64,000 nucleotides of DNA. Origin: Lepas anatifera (Eukaryota > Arthropoda > Thecostraca > Lepadidae). Below the pieces are notes generated by a model. It was not told where the DNA came from. It ran no database searches and saw only the letters and a list, made by a program, of their open reading frames with translations. The stretch spans positions 248,001-312,000 of the forward strand of contig JAOTON010001272.1 of assembly GCA_034440635.1 (NCBI GenBank), in the 5' to 3' direction. The position numbers and the translations under genes were made by a program. Shown here piece after piece: positions 46,378 through 58,046 of this stretch (positions are counted from its first letter, which is position 1; every line of letters begins with the position of its first letter).

Positions 46378-47677
46378 GACCCCTCTTCAGAGCGGTTTTA
46401 AGTTAGTGCCTCTGATATTTTTACATCGGGCCAGTTTTCTTCCTTAGACTGCATGGTTCGCCAACAGGGAACAGTTTTAACTTCAATTTTTTGTCTTTAC
46501 GCTCCGTTCACTGTGTATTTTGGGAGAGGCTTCACAATGAGTTTGGCGATCCTATGAGCAAAACATATTATACCCGAGGAAAACCAGCTTAGTGAATCTG
46601 CTGGCAGGTCATGTGGGTCGGTGAACAATCGCTTAAAGTCAAATTCTTCTCCCGAAAGCTCGGGCAAGGCGCACCTCATTACCATCTCCGCCGATTAAGG
46701 GGGGGCACAATGGTAGTGGCTCTCATTCCGTCCAGGGGCACAGGGCCCATTGCCCCCTGTTCCGCCGCCTATAACAGCATGCCAAAGCGTTTTTAGCAGT
46801 CTAGGTCACACTGACCGCTGGAACCAGATGTCAAAAAAACTATCTTGCCAACATATGTCGAGGAAATCTGAAGGAACCAGAAGTTCGAATCTCTTCTTCC
46901 CATGGTCATTTATTTCCTTCAAAACAGCAGTCATGCTACGAACTGCGGTGGGAATGAGCTCTTTGATACAGATGGTTAGATCAATATGATATCTACCCTG
47001 CTAATTCTGTGCGTTGGGGCTAGTTGTTCGTTTTCTCGTTAGAATCCATAGCCCTTTCCTCTGGGGAGACTTCCTTTATCACGGGTTTAAATTGGTCCGC
47101 GTTGGGGAAGATGAATGGAACTCCTGGCTGTTTCGATTTGGATTTCTGGGAAGAAAAATAGCTGGGGTCAGAGCAGTCACGGTTCCTGGGTGCGTGGGTG
47201 TGGGGTGAGCGCCGGAAGAGGTGCTCCTGCGTACCATGCCGGGCGCCTACCAGCGCGGCTAAAGACTGAGCACCCTAGTCCTTTTGAGGAATGCATTCTC
47301 GTTTACTTATCAACGTTTCAAAACTACATAGAGTGCTTTCTCTGCTTATGACTTTCAAACATGTTATGGACGCAGAATGACCTGAGATATTAATTCTCCG
47401 AAAAACACCCGGAATAATGAGGATGGCTACCCTGGGTGAGTCAGTATCCAAAACAATTGGAAACGGAGAAATGCTCGAGTCCGATTAAGAGGTGATTTGG
47501 AGAGCCCTCAAACTTTCGTACACTTTAGGCTCGGTGGTCTAATTCCAGAGCATGATTCTGATCAAGGTTTAAATGTGAGATTAAATATTTGTCCATATGT
47601 TTGAGCTTATCCGGCTTAAATGCCATTTTTCTCACAAGAAACATGAAGTGATGATGTAATGATAAGGTTTCTCATAA
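46378..47677. other. Unique sequence, no supported gene
   Basis: Chance frames only. A GC-rich phrase at 46695-46770 resembles hAT-type repeat interior, but it has no ends. Confidence 0.35.
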
Positions 47678-47685
47678 GATAAGGT

Positions 47686-47973
47686 CAAGGGCGTTGCCAG
47701 GATTTCGCTCAGGGAGGGGCAGCGCCCCGAAAATGGCCTCTGCGACAGCGCCAAAAGGGCCCTGATGGGTAAAAAGGGCCCTGCTTGTTACAGAATAGAG
47801 TGCTGAAGAGGGCTTAAGAGGCCCTCTTTTACGCCCTGTCTGGTATAAGATGCCAAATTTGGCCACAGAGCATAGTGCGGGCGAGTCGCGCTTCGTGCGG
47901 CTCGTGTCCTCAGGGGGCTCTTCGAGCCCTCAGAGGGGGCGGCTTCCCGGCCGCCCCCTTGGCTACGCCCCTG
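47686..47973. mobile_element. hAT-type MITE (288 bp) with 8-bp target duplication
   Basis: Ends CAAGGGCGTTGCCAGG and, inverted, CAGGGGCGTAGCCAAGG. Exact duplication GATAAGGT at 47678-47685 and 47974-47981. The sequence is a short version of 30499-33816: left 100 bp and right 180 bp joined (shared GAGGGCTTAAGAGG and GGCCACAGAGCA). Confidence 0.95.
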
Positions 47974-47981
47974 GATAAGGT

Positions 47982-49434
47982 ATAACTTGCGTTATCAATA
48001 TGGGCAGTTTTCAGAATCAGTCCTTTCTTCTAGGTCTGGTGATCTGACCCGGCATTTCTCGTACTCCGCACCATTATACCAATCGTAGTCGGGTCGGTAA
48101 CCGGTTCGGAAGTACCAACCCCACCACTAACTCGCAATGAGGCTCCCTTACGGCGGGACGGGAGACCCTCACCGCTTCCCACCCGCCCTGTGTGCAGCAG
48201 TCTTCTGTTGCACCGCTCTTTGCAGGGTCGTGTGTGGGGCTGGGGAGGAGGGGGGGCTCCAACAGGACGGGCGGATGCACGGGCTTCAGTCGGTGGTGTG
48301 ACAGGGCTGGGTGAGGTGCGCGGCAGGAGCCGGAGGTGTGGGAGTGGTCGTCGGTGGTGACGCCGTCTGCAAGCGCGCTCGGAGTGAAGGACAACCGGGA
48401 ACCTCTGCATCAACGGTGAGAAATTTTAATATGCTCTATTGTATATGTGACTGTCTAATAATCTTTTTAAAGATTCGAGGTATTTTTGGTGACAAATGCT
48501 TACCAGAGACAATTTCTTTTTCCATATGGCTTGTGGTTAGTAGTTCTTAAGCAGCCAAGAAAGCACGTGAGGGACTGGTATTCTGTTATTCAGCCTTACA
48601 TCAGGCAATATTTTGGAATGCCTTAGCCAGCAGAAATAGTGAAACCATTCAGAGGTCATTGCATCACTGATGCGAGATATCGCCTCTTGTAAAGAAAAAC
48701 TAATAGTTTTGGCAGATAGGTCAACCCTAATTTGATTTTTTCGTGGAGAAATCAATCAGAGGTAAGTGAATGGGGTACATAATCTGCAATTTGCTGAAAT
48801 GGCTACCTATTTATCTTCAAGACTCGGCAGTTTCCATCATTGTTATGCCCAAAGCAGCGAATGAATGTTAATATATTTTTAAAGAACTGTCACAAAAATG
48901 CAATCCACATATCGATGGTCTTTTATTGCCAAGTTCAGCATCATGGGGGGATCGAGGATCACCGATCGGGGCAGTGGGGACATGGTATGGGGCGCCACCT
49001 TTTTCAGTAAAACCTGTCAGGTGGGCGCCAGATCATTTCGAAGTGCACCAATACTCACATCCTGGGGGAGGGTGGAAGCGACATTTCAGGGGGTCTCATA
49101 GATTACTCAGAGGGCCCCATTACCCGTTAAGGCGGCGCCGAGGTTCGATGGGGAGGGGCAAGTGCCCTCTTGCTCCGCCTTTTTCCGCCAATGTTTAATA
49201 TTACATTCGATATTGACTTTTGGCCAAAGCTTCAGGAAACTCAGATACGAAAAATAACAATAAGCAAAATACTTTTCTTCTAGAAACTGAACGCCTAAAA
49301 GCTAGCAATCGATATACAACAAATACGACGTTACTAACCCGTAATTGTAACATTTGGAGGAACTGAGTTTGCTGGAGAACCCCTCGTAGATCCAATCTGG
49401 GCGCGTCAACGCCCAAAGCCAGTCGGGGCTCCCA
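47982..49434. other. Unique and GC-rich sequence, no supported gene
   Basis: A GC-rich patch at 48090-48420 is open on both strands without a recognisable domain. A repeat-like GC-rich stretch at 48940-49195 ends in CCGCC-type words, but no terminal pair or target duplication could be read. Confidence 0.35.
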
Positions 49435-49665
49435 AAACAAAGTTGGACTGGGTCCCTCAACAAAGTGGGGCTGGTTCCCACAACAAAGTTGGACTGGCTC
49501 CCACAACAAAGTTGGACTGGTTACCACAAAAAAGTTGAGCTGATTCCCACAACAAAGTTGGGCTGGTTCCCACAACAAAGTGGGGCTGGTTCTCACAACA
49601 GAGTTAGGATGGCTCCCACAACAAAGTTGGACTGGCTCCCACAACAGAGTTGGGCTGGTCCCACA
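49435..49665. repeat. 23-bp tandem repeat, about 10 copies
   Basis: The unit is close to AACAAAGTTGGACTGGCTCC plus CAC, repeated head to tail without spacers. The 23-bp period shifts frame each copy, so the frames on both strands are by-products. Confidence 0.92.
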
Positions 49666-50271
49666 AAATTTGGGATGAAATCCATGGGGTTATCTAACTC
49701 AAAACATATGCAGATAATGTATTTTCATCGTGTATTTTCGGGTGTTGTGTCAAATGACATTACATGCATGCATCCTCAAAAACGTCCCGCCCGTGAATGT
49801 TTTTTGATGACTTTGCATGAAAATCCATTCATCTATGTTTGGAACATTCTGGTTGATAAGGAAAAAAAAAGATGTGACGCTAGTAAAACCCTCTAAATAG
49901 TTTTTCACTAGAATGAATAAAGTATTTGAAAACTGATAGATCCACTTCATAAAGGCGTATCGAATTTGATTTTTGCATGCGTTTTAGCTGGTGCATAACA
50001 ACTCAAAATACAATATACCGGAAACATCGGTATTCGCTGATTGTGGAGCACACACCATATGTTGAATTTTGGTTGTTTTTTTCGTGAAACTGTCATAATT
50101 TAGAGCATAATAACAATCAGTAATCATATATGCAAAAATTGTTCAAAACTATAGTCTAGTCACACAATATTAGGGGACGTTCATCCTGATATCACCGGTA
50201 GGAACCAAAATATTGCATATTAGTTGACAAAACTTTAAACTTAAGCCGCAAAAGCCGCAAAATTTGCTTAA

Positions 50272-50735
50272 GCCGCAAAATCCCACCAGAGACCAGAAAA
50301 ATTCTTGTTCAGGCCCTTGTGTTCCTGCATATACAGTATTGTTTGACTGTATGGGGAGGATGCAATGCCACTCAAAAACATCGCACCCAGAAAGTTTTAA
50401 ATTTTGGCGCACGCATCGCAAAGGGACTGAGCAGGTGTGGGCACGTAGCCCCAGCCCTGCAATCCTTTGGCTGGCCGACGTTTCCCGATTTGCTAAAGAA
50501 ACGGGACATAAAATTTATTAAAAGACTGCTCTCCGACGACTCTGGAAGTGCACTGTCGCGGTCAGTTTTGCGTCGCTCCGAAATCTCTAGCCGGAGCACA
50601 CGCGGGACTGACCGTGATATGCTAGAACTCCCAAGGGTGCGAACGGAGCAAGGCAAGCATAGTTTTCGCTACAGAGGGGTAGAAACATGGAACAGTGGGA
50701 TGAGAGAGCTAAGTATATGTATGGTGGGCATTTAG
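50272..50735 (+). pseudogene. LINE ORF2 C-terminal region
   Basis: Reads TRKILVQALVFLHIQYCLTV, then QKVLNFGARIAKGLSRC, PTFPDLLKKRDIKFIKRLL and SFRYRGVETWNSGM, the conserved end of Jockey/CR1-type ORF2. The frame is intact from 50272 to a stop near 50735, suggesting a relatively recent insertion. No catalytic domain is present. Confidence 0.88.
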
Positions 50736-50931
50736 GGAAGAGGATAGGCTAAAAATGAACTAGCGCATTTCTTTAAAATTGTTATCTACAACGGTCATGT
50801 TATGTAAAGTATTGTGTGGTTTACGAAAGTGTGTGCTCCCTATGCGTGCTGTGTCCTTGTAATTGAGGGCTGAAAAGCCATATCTCATGGAGACATCAAT
50901 AATATACATATACATCTACATCTACATCTAA
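50272..50931 (+). mobile_element. 5'-truncated LINE 3' end with (TACATC)n tail
   Basis: Coding part 50272-50735 on the plus strand, then an untranslated region and a run of TACATC units at 50905-50931. The element starts inside the RT thumb, a typical truncation point. The flank at 50245-50275 has an AAGCCGCAAA repeat. Confidence 0.85.
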
Positions 50932-52780
50932 ACATCTTGCCAACTTAAAACAATGATCCTCGGCTCAGCACTCCGAAATCTACCGAAGACTGAGCATCTC
51001 AAAACTGAAACCGGTAACGACCGAGGTCCCAATAATCCCTTCGATTAAGTATGATATCAGAAACTGGTGCCTAGCCTTCCCTTTCTGTGAGTTGGGTATA
51101 GACACTTTCTCATCCGTAAGGCTTACAAGTTCGTAAGAAAAACCAATGCGATTCCTGCACTGCATTGCGCTGCTCTGCCTGCAGTGCGATCACATTCCCA
51201 GCATCAGCAGCATAGAATAGATGTCATCTGAGAGCGATATCTGCTCATATTACCCTTACTGTCAGATAGCTCCAGTGCATATGCTCGCCAAATGACACGA
51301 TTAGGTCTTCCTGGTGTGCAAAATCAGCTCAAAATTGTTTCAATACTTAATCAAACCACCCTTCACCACTGCTGACCACTCCCAACTCCCCTGACCACTC
51401 CAGTAATGATTACAGCAGTTGTGCAACACCCGTAAACGTTCTTCAAAAAGGAAAACAACGAAATATACCTCAAATATTTAAACTTAATCGTTTTTCTTTC
51501 TTTCACTTTTTAAGCACGCGTTTTCATTTCATAACTGCGTTTTTTCGTTTTCAAGGACATATTTGTTCATTTTTTATTTCTTTTTTAGTTTTGGGCAGTG
51601 TAGCTTGCCCAATACTTTTCAAAGGCGAGAACTTCGGTGACAAAAAACGTCCATAAACGAACAAACAAATAACAACGCCATTTTAAAAGCACGCAGCGTA
51701 TGTAGCTTGTGCATAATTCCTACTGTGAAACATTATTAATCGCAAACTAATCATGAGTCAATGTTCCTTTTAGGACATTTTCGTGCAAAACTAAAAACTT
51801 GTCCGCCGCTTTGCAGCCCTAGAGTTGCAGACAACATTCCCTGCATATAATCTGGCCGGTGTTCTCCTGGGGGATGAGCTTTCATTTCAACCTGTCCGAC
51901 GGCATCTGCATGCCGAGGTGGGCCCGACATGACAGGCCACCACATCAAAAGTCACACCACTCCGCTCTTCGCAGCACCAGAACTCGCATCGAATTTGACG
52001 CTCAGCCAACCGCACTGTCGGATGGAGCTGATGCGCGGGTGCCGTTTAGCTGGAGGCTGGGACTCCCTACCCCAGGGTTGATTGCATTTCCGGTGAGGCA
52101 GCGGAGAGCTGGACAGGTGAGGCTGAGAGGTGGTCTCTGTGGGACTGAATACTGGAGTGGTTTTGGGAACAGTATTCAGTTATGCTACGCGCCAGAGTCA
52201 CAAATGTCGTACTGCGTGAAGCATCTGCTAGTATGTGTTCGCACGGGAGATTTGATAAAAAGTATCTATAGTCAAAGGTGCAGTAGCGTTTTTCAATGAC
52301 AAAGCGGAGTGGTGTACCTAATAATTCCTTCCATTGCTCAGGATTTTCCCCGCTGATGTATGTCAAAAGTTTAGAAGCTTTCAACCTGTATTTCAGGCTT
52401 TCATAAGCTGGTTCATAATGAATGTTGAATGGTCTCAAGAACTACGCCTCAGAGACATGACTTCGACAACTCGTTATAAATACTTTCAAAGTTGTCAAGT
52501 GTGCAACTACCCTACCTGGAAAAATGGTGAGCAGAAATACGGTCAATAATAAAATAAGTCAGTAGACATTTCTCAAAGGTATGATTTGATAGTATGAGGT
52601 ATTTCATCTGGATTATACAAGCAACAAGTTTAAAATCACATCACACTATTAGATGACAATTCACAATAAGCAAACGAGGCGGCTAAAATATCAGTTGCTG
52701 TTAGGAGGTTTAACAGTGGCGGATGATTGGAAGCAAACTGTCCGGAAGTCGAGTTCCTGAGTTTCTGTTGATGTTCGAAT
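50932..52780. other. Unique sequence, no supported gene
   Basis: A CpG-rich stretch at 51850-52170 is open on both strands (146 and 123 codons) with no recognisable domain. It might be a decayed element or exon. The rest is AT-rich. Confidence 0.3.
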
Positions 52781-53619
52781 CGTTAGGAGATACGCACCCC
52801 GCTGGGGTCCCTGGCATGACGCGCCCCACTGTGGGAGGCGTATTTCAACCCCTCCGTATCTCATTTCCAAGAAAATGTAGATAAAAATTAAGGACGGCTT
52901 TCGAAGGCTCTTGAGGAGACGAATAAAAATTATACGACTATTTTTTATGTCAGGTCAATATTCAGGTCAGCCAGGGGCGTAGGAAAGGTTTGAAAAGTGG
53001 GGGGCCAACCTTAGAGGGGGCCCACCTCAAGGGGGGCCCCAGTCCATGGGGGCCCATAATTATAAAAAAAATTAGTTAGCTCGTTTGGTGTCAATAAGGC
53101 ACGCATGCACAATAGGATGCCAACGTATGGAAAATTGAGGAATTAAATTTTGCCCTTTGATTTTGATTTTTACCTATTATGATCTAATAAATCATAGTAA
53201 AACGCAAAAAAAATTTTTAGTTTTTTTTTACCTACACCCTTTTCAAATACGAAATACATTTTAAAGCCTTTTTGGAGGATTTCAATAATTTTTTACCACG
53301 AGTGCATTTCTTATATTTACAGATGTTTAGGCCCTTTTATCACATTTACAAAATTAAAAACTGTTTAGAAAACTACAGACAATGCTTTGATACCAAACAG
53401 CCTCACTTCGCTATGCCTAATCAACATTTTGCTTATTTAATGACAAAAAATGGGAACATTTATTTAGGCTGTTACGGATCCCTTCTTTCTATCAGTAGAG
53501 ATTGATTTAGGTAAAGGCTGATCACAATAAATACGTCTAGCTATATTTCGATGCCTAAAATGCAGAGCTCCAGCATGACTACAAGTGCAATGTAGGTACT
53601 TGATGGCCAGCTTTGTGAT

Positions 53620-53800
53620 GCTGTGGAGGTGAGGCCGTGGTGATATAGTGGTCAGCAACCTTGCTTTCCACGCGACCAACCCGGGTTTAAGGCACGGCAG
53701 ATTCCTTGTGCAAGGAGCAATTTGACTCCCAAGAAACCCCTCCCAACAGGAAAAGAGTTGGCGACGCCATATAACCCTGGCATCGAAGGACGTCACGCCT
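53620..53800 (+). repeat. tRNA-headed SINE inside the hAT element
   Basis: The head reads GAGGCCGTGGTGATATAGTG (A-box region), with ACCCGGGTTTAAGGCAC as B-box region about 45 bp on. The body GAAACCCCTCCCAACAGG, then GCGACGCCATATAACCCTG, matches 24770-24840 and 21130-21200 in the tandem duplication. Confidence 0.72.
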
Positions 53801-53979
53801 TTCAATGGCTCAGGGACGACTGTTGCTCGGCATTTGATGCGGGGTCCGTATCCGATTCATGCTTTGTGTTGGGATTGATATGGGATGGAGTTTGATTGGG
53901 ACCGGTTCTCGGGACTCATTTGGAAACACTCGGGTAGTAGGTGCCTTGGTTTTTTCAAGAAGCGCTCCTCCTCCAGGGG

Positions 53980-54279
53980 CTTGCAGGCAGCGTACTTGCT
54001 GATATTTGCATATACGTTGCGGGAGCCCACCTCAAAAGGGGGGGCAGTATCCCCCTGACCCCTGGTTCCTATGCCTATGCCGCCCAGGGGCCGCCAAATT
54101 ATCTCGGAGGGCCCCAAGGTCCAGACCATGGCTCAGGAACCTAGATCAGTCAGCTCAAGGGTCCAGACGAGTGCATTAGCCTCGGGACCAGCTTATCAAG
54201 GGACCCTACATAAGCACAAGACCCCTAGAAGCTCATCACAGTGGAGCCCCAGATTCGCACAGGGTGCCAGATTAGCTTA
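53980..54279. repeat. Degenerate CAGCTCAGGGGCC array, first part
   Basis: Part of the outer hAT interior. The words CCAGATTAGCT and AGCTCAGGGG-like variants continue on the other side of the CACTG element at 57660. Confidence 0.6.
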
Positions 54280-55788
54280 CACTGAGAAAATTTTTTACTC
54301 CCTAAAGAAGTAAAGTGGTCGTAGGTCTATTTGTCCCCCACCACAACACTTACCCTACCCACCGATTACTCTAACGTTATTCCTTAGTTTCACCTGAGTT
54401 ACCTCACAGTTATGCTTAAATGACACACTAATTACCCCTTATGGACACCAAAAATACACTGGACTAACCCTTATGATACCGTCTCACTGAAATTGTTTTT
54501 ACTCCCTGCAGGAGTAAACTCCTTCTTTACACCTATTTTACCCCCTGTTTACGCTCACCTTTACTTAACACATCCCAAAGTTACGCCAGTTCCACCTGTC
54601 AGTTATCCCCAAATGTCACCATCAATACCCCATCGTTACACCTAATATACTAACGCTGGCGGATCTAGGCGGGGGGGATTTCCCCCTTCCCTCAAACCCC
54701 TGATTTTCCAAGAACACATTTTTCACGATTTTCGGCCCCTTACCCCCTCCCCCAAACGTCGGCCTAGCTCCACCCCTGGATACGCATGACTTAGCCCTAT
54801 GATGTCCTCCCTATTACTGCTTAAAATGCGGCACTTCCTCCTGAAATCCAATCAAGAGAAATACAACGAAATTTCTTTATTCCACACCAACCAAGCATTG
54901 CCGGAGCCTACCGCTGCGAAGGAGCTCGTCCAACGACTACCAAAAACGAAATGAGGACGGATATCACCGTTCTTTATGAGTGGGCATAATACGAAACAAA
55001 ACCTTACAAGCGCACTGATCCATTGGCGGACGCAGGGGGGGCACTCCGGCCATGCCCCCCAAAGTACTAAAGGGGGCAAAACTATCTTTTGACCCCCCTC
55101 AAACGCCCTCAAAAATATTCGCTCGCTCCTCCCCCCCAGGAGAGCGATTATGTATTTGGAGAGGTAGCTTATACTAGGTCTGTCGAGCACTGAAAAAGGT
55201 GTTTACAGTAGGTCTGTAGAGCAAAAGAATCTTTGCTCCCACCCCCCCCGGAGGAGAGGCAGACATGGGTTTGGCCCCTCTAAAACTCGGGCCTCGTCCG
55301 CCCCTGCACTGATGATGTACATACACTGATCTATTGTCCTAAGATTTCTGCTTCGTTGTATCTTCTCCTATCATGCAAATATTGATATGAGAATGCCAAA
55401 ACAGATCATTGATACAGAGGACATACCAACGTCGCCACGCCTTCTTCTTGATTCACACTGTCTTGCCCATTCAGGAGAGGTATTTGGCTTGTTTCAGCAT
55501 CCAAAAGAGAACACGATTGTTTGAAAATATCTTGAATAGAATCTAAATAATAACACTCAGTAATTACAATAAACAATGACAAAGTTCACGCAACCGATGA
55601 TTACTCTGCACCCTGCGTAAATAAACTGCACAAAGATGGCGGCCGAACGCGCAATTTAACAGGGTACCGTTGGTGTGAGAATGTGGTAGCGGTGGTGTCA
55701 TATCGGAGTAATATGTGCCGCAACAATAGCGTATGGACTGGATTATCCAAGAGTCTTTCTGGCGTAAAATGGTAGTAACTATGCATTT
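54280..55788 (+). repeat. 1509-bp direct repeat, first copy
   Basis: Nearly identical to 55789-57296, both starting CACTGAGAAAATTTTTTACT. Differences are single bases and run-length changes in C or G tracts. Confidence 0.96.
55021..55306. mobile_element. hAT-type MITE inside the 1.5-kb repeat (first copy)
   Basis: Ends CATTGGCGGACGCAGG and, inverted, CAGGGGCGGACGAGGC. Flanking 8-mers CACTGATC and CACTGATG differ at one base. The same element is in the second copy, so it inserted before the duplication. Confidence 0.85.
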
Positions 55789-57296
55789 CACTGAGAAAAT
55801 TTTTTACTCCCTAAAGAAGTAAAGTGGTCGTAGGTCTATTTGTCCCCCACCACAACATTTACCCTACCCACCGATTACTCTAACGTTATTCCTTAGTTTC
55901 ACCTGAGTTACCTCACAGTTATGCTTAAATGACACACTAATTACCCCTTATGGACACCAAAAATACACTGGACTAACCCTTATGATACCGTCTCACTGAA
56001 ATTGTTTTTACTCCCTGCAGGAGTAAACTCCTTCTTTACACCTATTTTACCCCCTGTTTACGCTCACCTTTACTTAACACATCCCAAAGTTACGCCAGTT
56101 CCACCTGTCAGTTATCCCCAAATGTCACCATCAATACCCCATCGTTACACCTAATATACTAACGCTGGCGGATCTAGGCGGGGGGGGATTTCCCCTTCCC
56201 TCAAACCCCTGATTTTCCAAGAACACATTTTTCACGATTTTCGGCCCCTTACCCCCTCCCCCAAACGTCGGCCTAGCTCCACCCCTGGATACGCATGACT
56301 TAGCCCTATGATGTCCTCCCTATTACTGCTTAAAATGCGGCACTTCCTCCTGAAATCCAATTAAGAGAAATACAACGAAATTTCTTTATTCCACACCAAC
56401 CAAGCATTGCCGGAGCCTACCGCTGCGAAGGAGCTCGTCCAACGACTACCAAAAACGAAATGAGGACGGATATCACCGTTCTTTATGAGTGGGCATAATA
56501 CGAAACAAAACCTTACAAGCGCACTGATCCATTGGCGGACGCAGGGGGGGCACTCCGGCCATGCCCCCCAAAGTACTAAAGGGGGCAAAACTATCTTTTG
56601 ACCCCCTCAAACGCCCTCAAAAATATTCGCTCGCTCCTCCCCCCCAGGAGAGCGATTATGTATTTGGAGAGGTAGCTTATACTAGGTCTGTCGAGCACTG
56701 AAAAAGGTGTTTACAGTAGGTCTGTAGAGCAAAAGAATCTTTGCTCCCACCCCCCCCCCGGAGGAGAGGCAGACATGGGTTTGGCCCCCTAAAACTCGGG
56801 CCTCGTCCGCCCCTGCACTGATGATGTACATACACTGATCTATTGTCCTAAGATTTCTGCTTCGTTGTATCTTCTCCTATCATGCAAATATTGATATGAG
56901 AATGCCAAAACAGATCATTGATACAGAGGACATACCAACGTCGCCACGCCTTCTTCTTGATTCACACTGTCTTGCCCATTCAGGAGAGGTATTTGGCTTG
57001 TTTCAGCATCCAAAAGAGAACACGATTGTTTGAAAATATCTTGAATAGAATCTAAATAATAACACTCAGTAATTACAATAAACAATGACAAAGTTCACGC
57101 AACCGATGATTACTCTGCACCCTGCGTAAATAAACTGCACAAAGATGGCGGCCGAACGCGCAATTTAACAGGGTACCGTTGGTGTAAGAATGTGGTAGCG
57201 GTGGTGTCATATCGGAGTAATATGTGCCGCAACAATAGCGTATGGACTGGATTATCCAAGAGTCTTTCTGGCGTAAAATGGTAGTAACTATGCATT
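55789..57296 (+). repeat. 1.5-kb direct repeat, second copy
   Basis: Head-to-tail with the first copy. Its right end passes into the 182-bp repeat at GCATTTTGATCTG instead of into another CACTGAG. Confidence 0.96.
56530..56815. mobile_element. hAT-type MITE inside the 1.5-kb repeat (second copy)
   Basis: Same element, flanks and position as 55021-55306. It was duplicated with its host. Confidence 0.85.
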
Positions 57297-57659
57297 TTGA
57301 TCTGTGTGAGTATCCAGAGAGTATCAGTGTGGACAAGTACTCCCATTGAATGCCCTTCAGCTCCGCTTACACCGCAATTATTCCACCGAGGTATTGTTTA
57401 TTATTGATAAGCCGGGAGTAGCAGTGTGATATGGATCGAGTTGAAGTGTATGTTGAGAGTGAAAACTTTTTTCAGTGTTTGATCTGTGTGAGTATCCAGA
57501 GAGTATCAGTGTGGACAAGTACTCCCATTGAATGCCCTTCAGCTCCGCTTACACCGCAATTATTCCACCGAGGTATTGTTTATTATTGATAAGCCGGGAG
57601 TAGCAGTGTGATATGGATCGAGTTGAAGTGTATGTTGAGAGTGAAAACTTTTTTCAGTG
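57297..57659 (+). repeat. 182-bp direct repeat, two copies
   Basis: Copies start at 57297 and 57479 with TTGATCTGTGTGAGTATCC and end with AAAACTTTTTTCAGTGT. Each copy therefore ends in the element's right terminus. Confidence 0.95.
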
Positions 57660-58046
57660 TAGGGGCCCGGTTCAGCTCAGGGGTCCCCAGGTCGACTTAT
57701 GTAGGGTCTCAAAACAGCTCAAGGGGCTTGTTCAAGCTCACGGATCCCAGCTTAGCTCAATGACGCTAGAACAGTTCAGGGGCCCCGGACCAGCTCAGGG
57801 CTCTTGTTCAGCACAGGCCAGCTCAGCTCAGGGGCCCAGATCGGCTGATATAGGGTCCCCTCTCATACCAGCTCAGGGGGCTCCATTCAAGCTCACGGCC
57901 CCCAGCTTAGCCCAGGGACCTTAGAAGAGTTCAGGGCCCCCATACCAGATCAGGGGCCCCAGTTAAGCAAAGGGGTACCCAGATTAGCTCAGGGCCCCAC
58001 CTAGGCTTAGGGTGTCCCAGGGTGTCTGATATAGAGTCTCAGAACA

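Larger units (their letters stand above)
54280..57659. mobile_element. CACTG-ended element (3.4 kb) with TA target duplication
   Basis: Ends CACTGAGAAAATTTTTTACT and, inverted, CACTGAAAAAAGTTTTCACT, flanked by TA (54278-54279 and 57660-57661). Removing it rejoins AGATTAGCTTA and GGGGCCCGG, the array word of its host element. Internally it is A-A-B-B: a 1.5-kb direct duplication and a 182-bp direct duplication. CACTA-like or mariner-like mobilisation are both possible. No transposase. Confidence 0.82.

Noticed and set aside
48030..48413. 127- and 106-codon overlapping minus-strand frames
   Set aside because: Both are Pro/Arg/His-rich readings of one GC-rich patch in two frames; no motif.
49435..49665. 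Regular short repeats resembling a CRISPR array
   Set aside because: Units are directly joined without unique spacers, and the window is eukaryotic.
51859..52438. Possible gene in the CpG-rich patch (146 codons plus, 123 codons minus)
   Set aside because: Both strands are open, no domain is recognised, and the splice-like sites do not give a consistent model.
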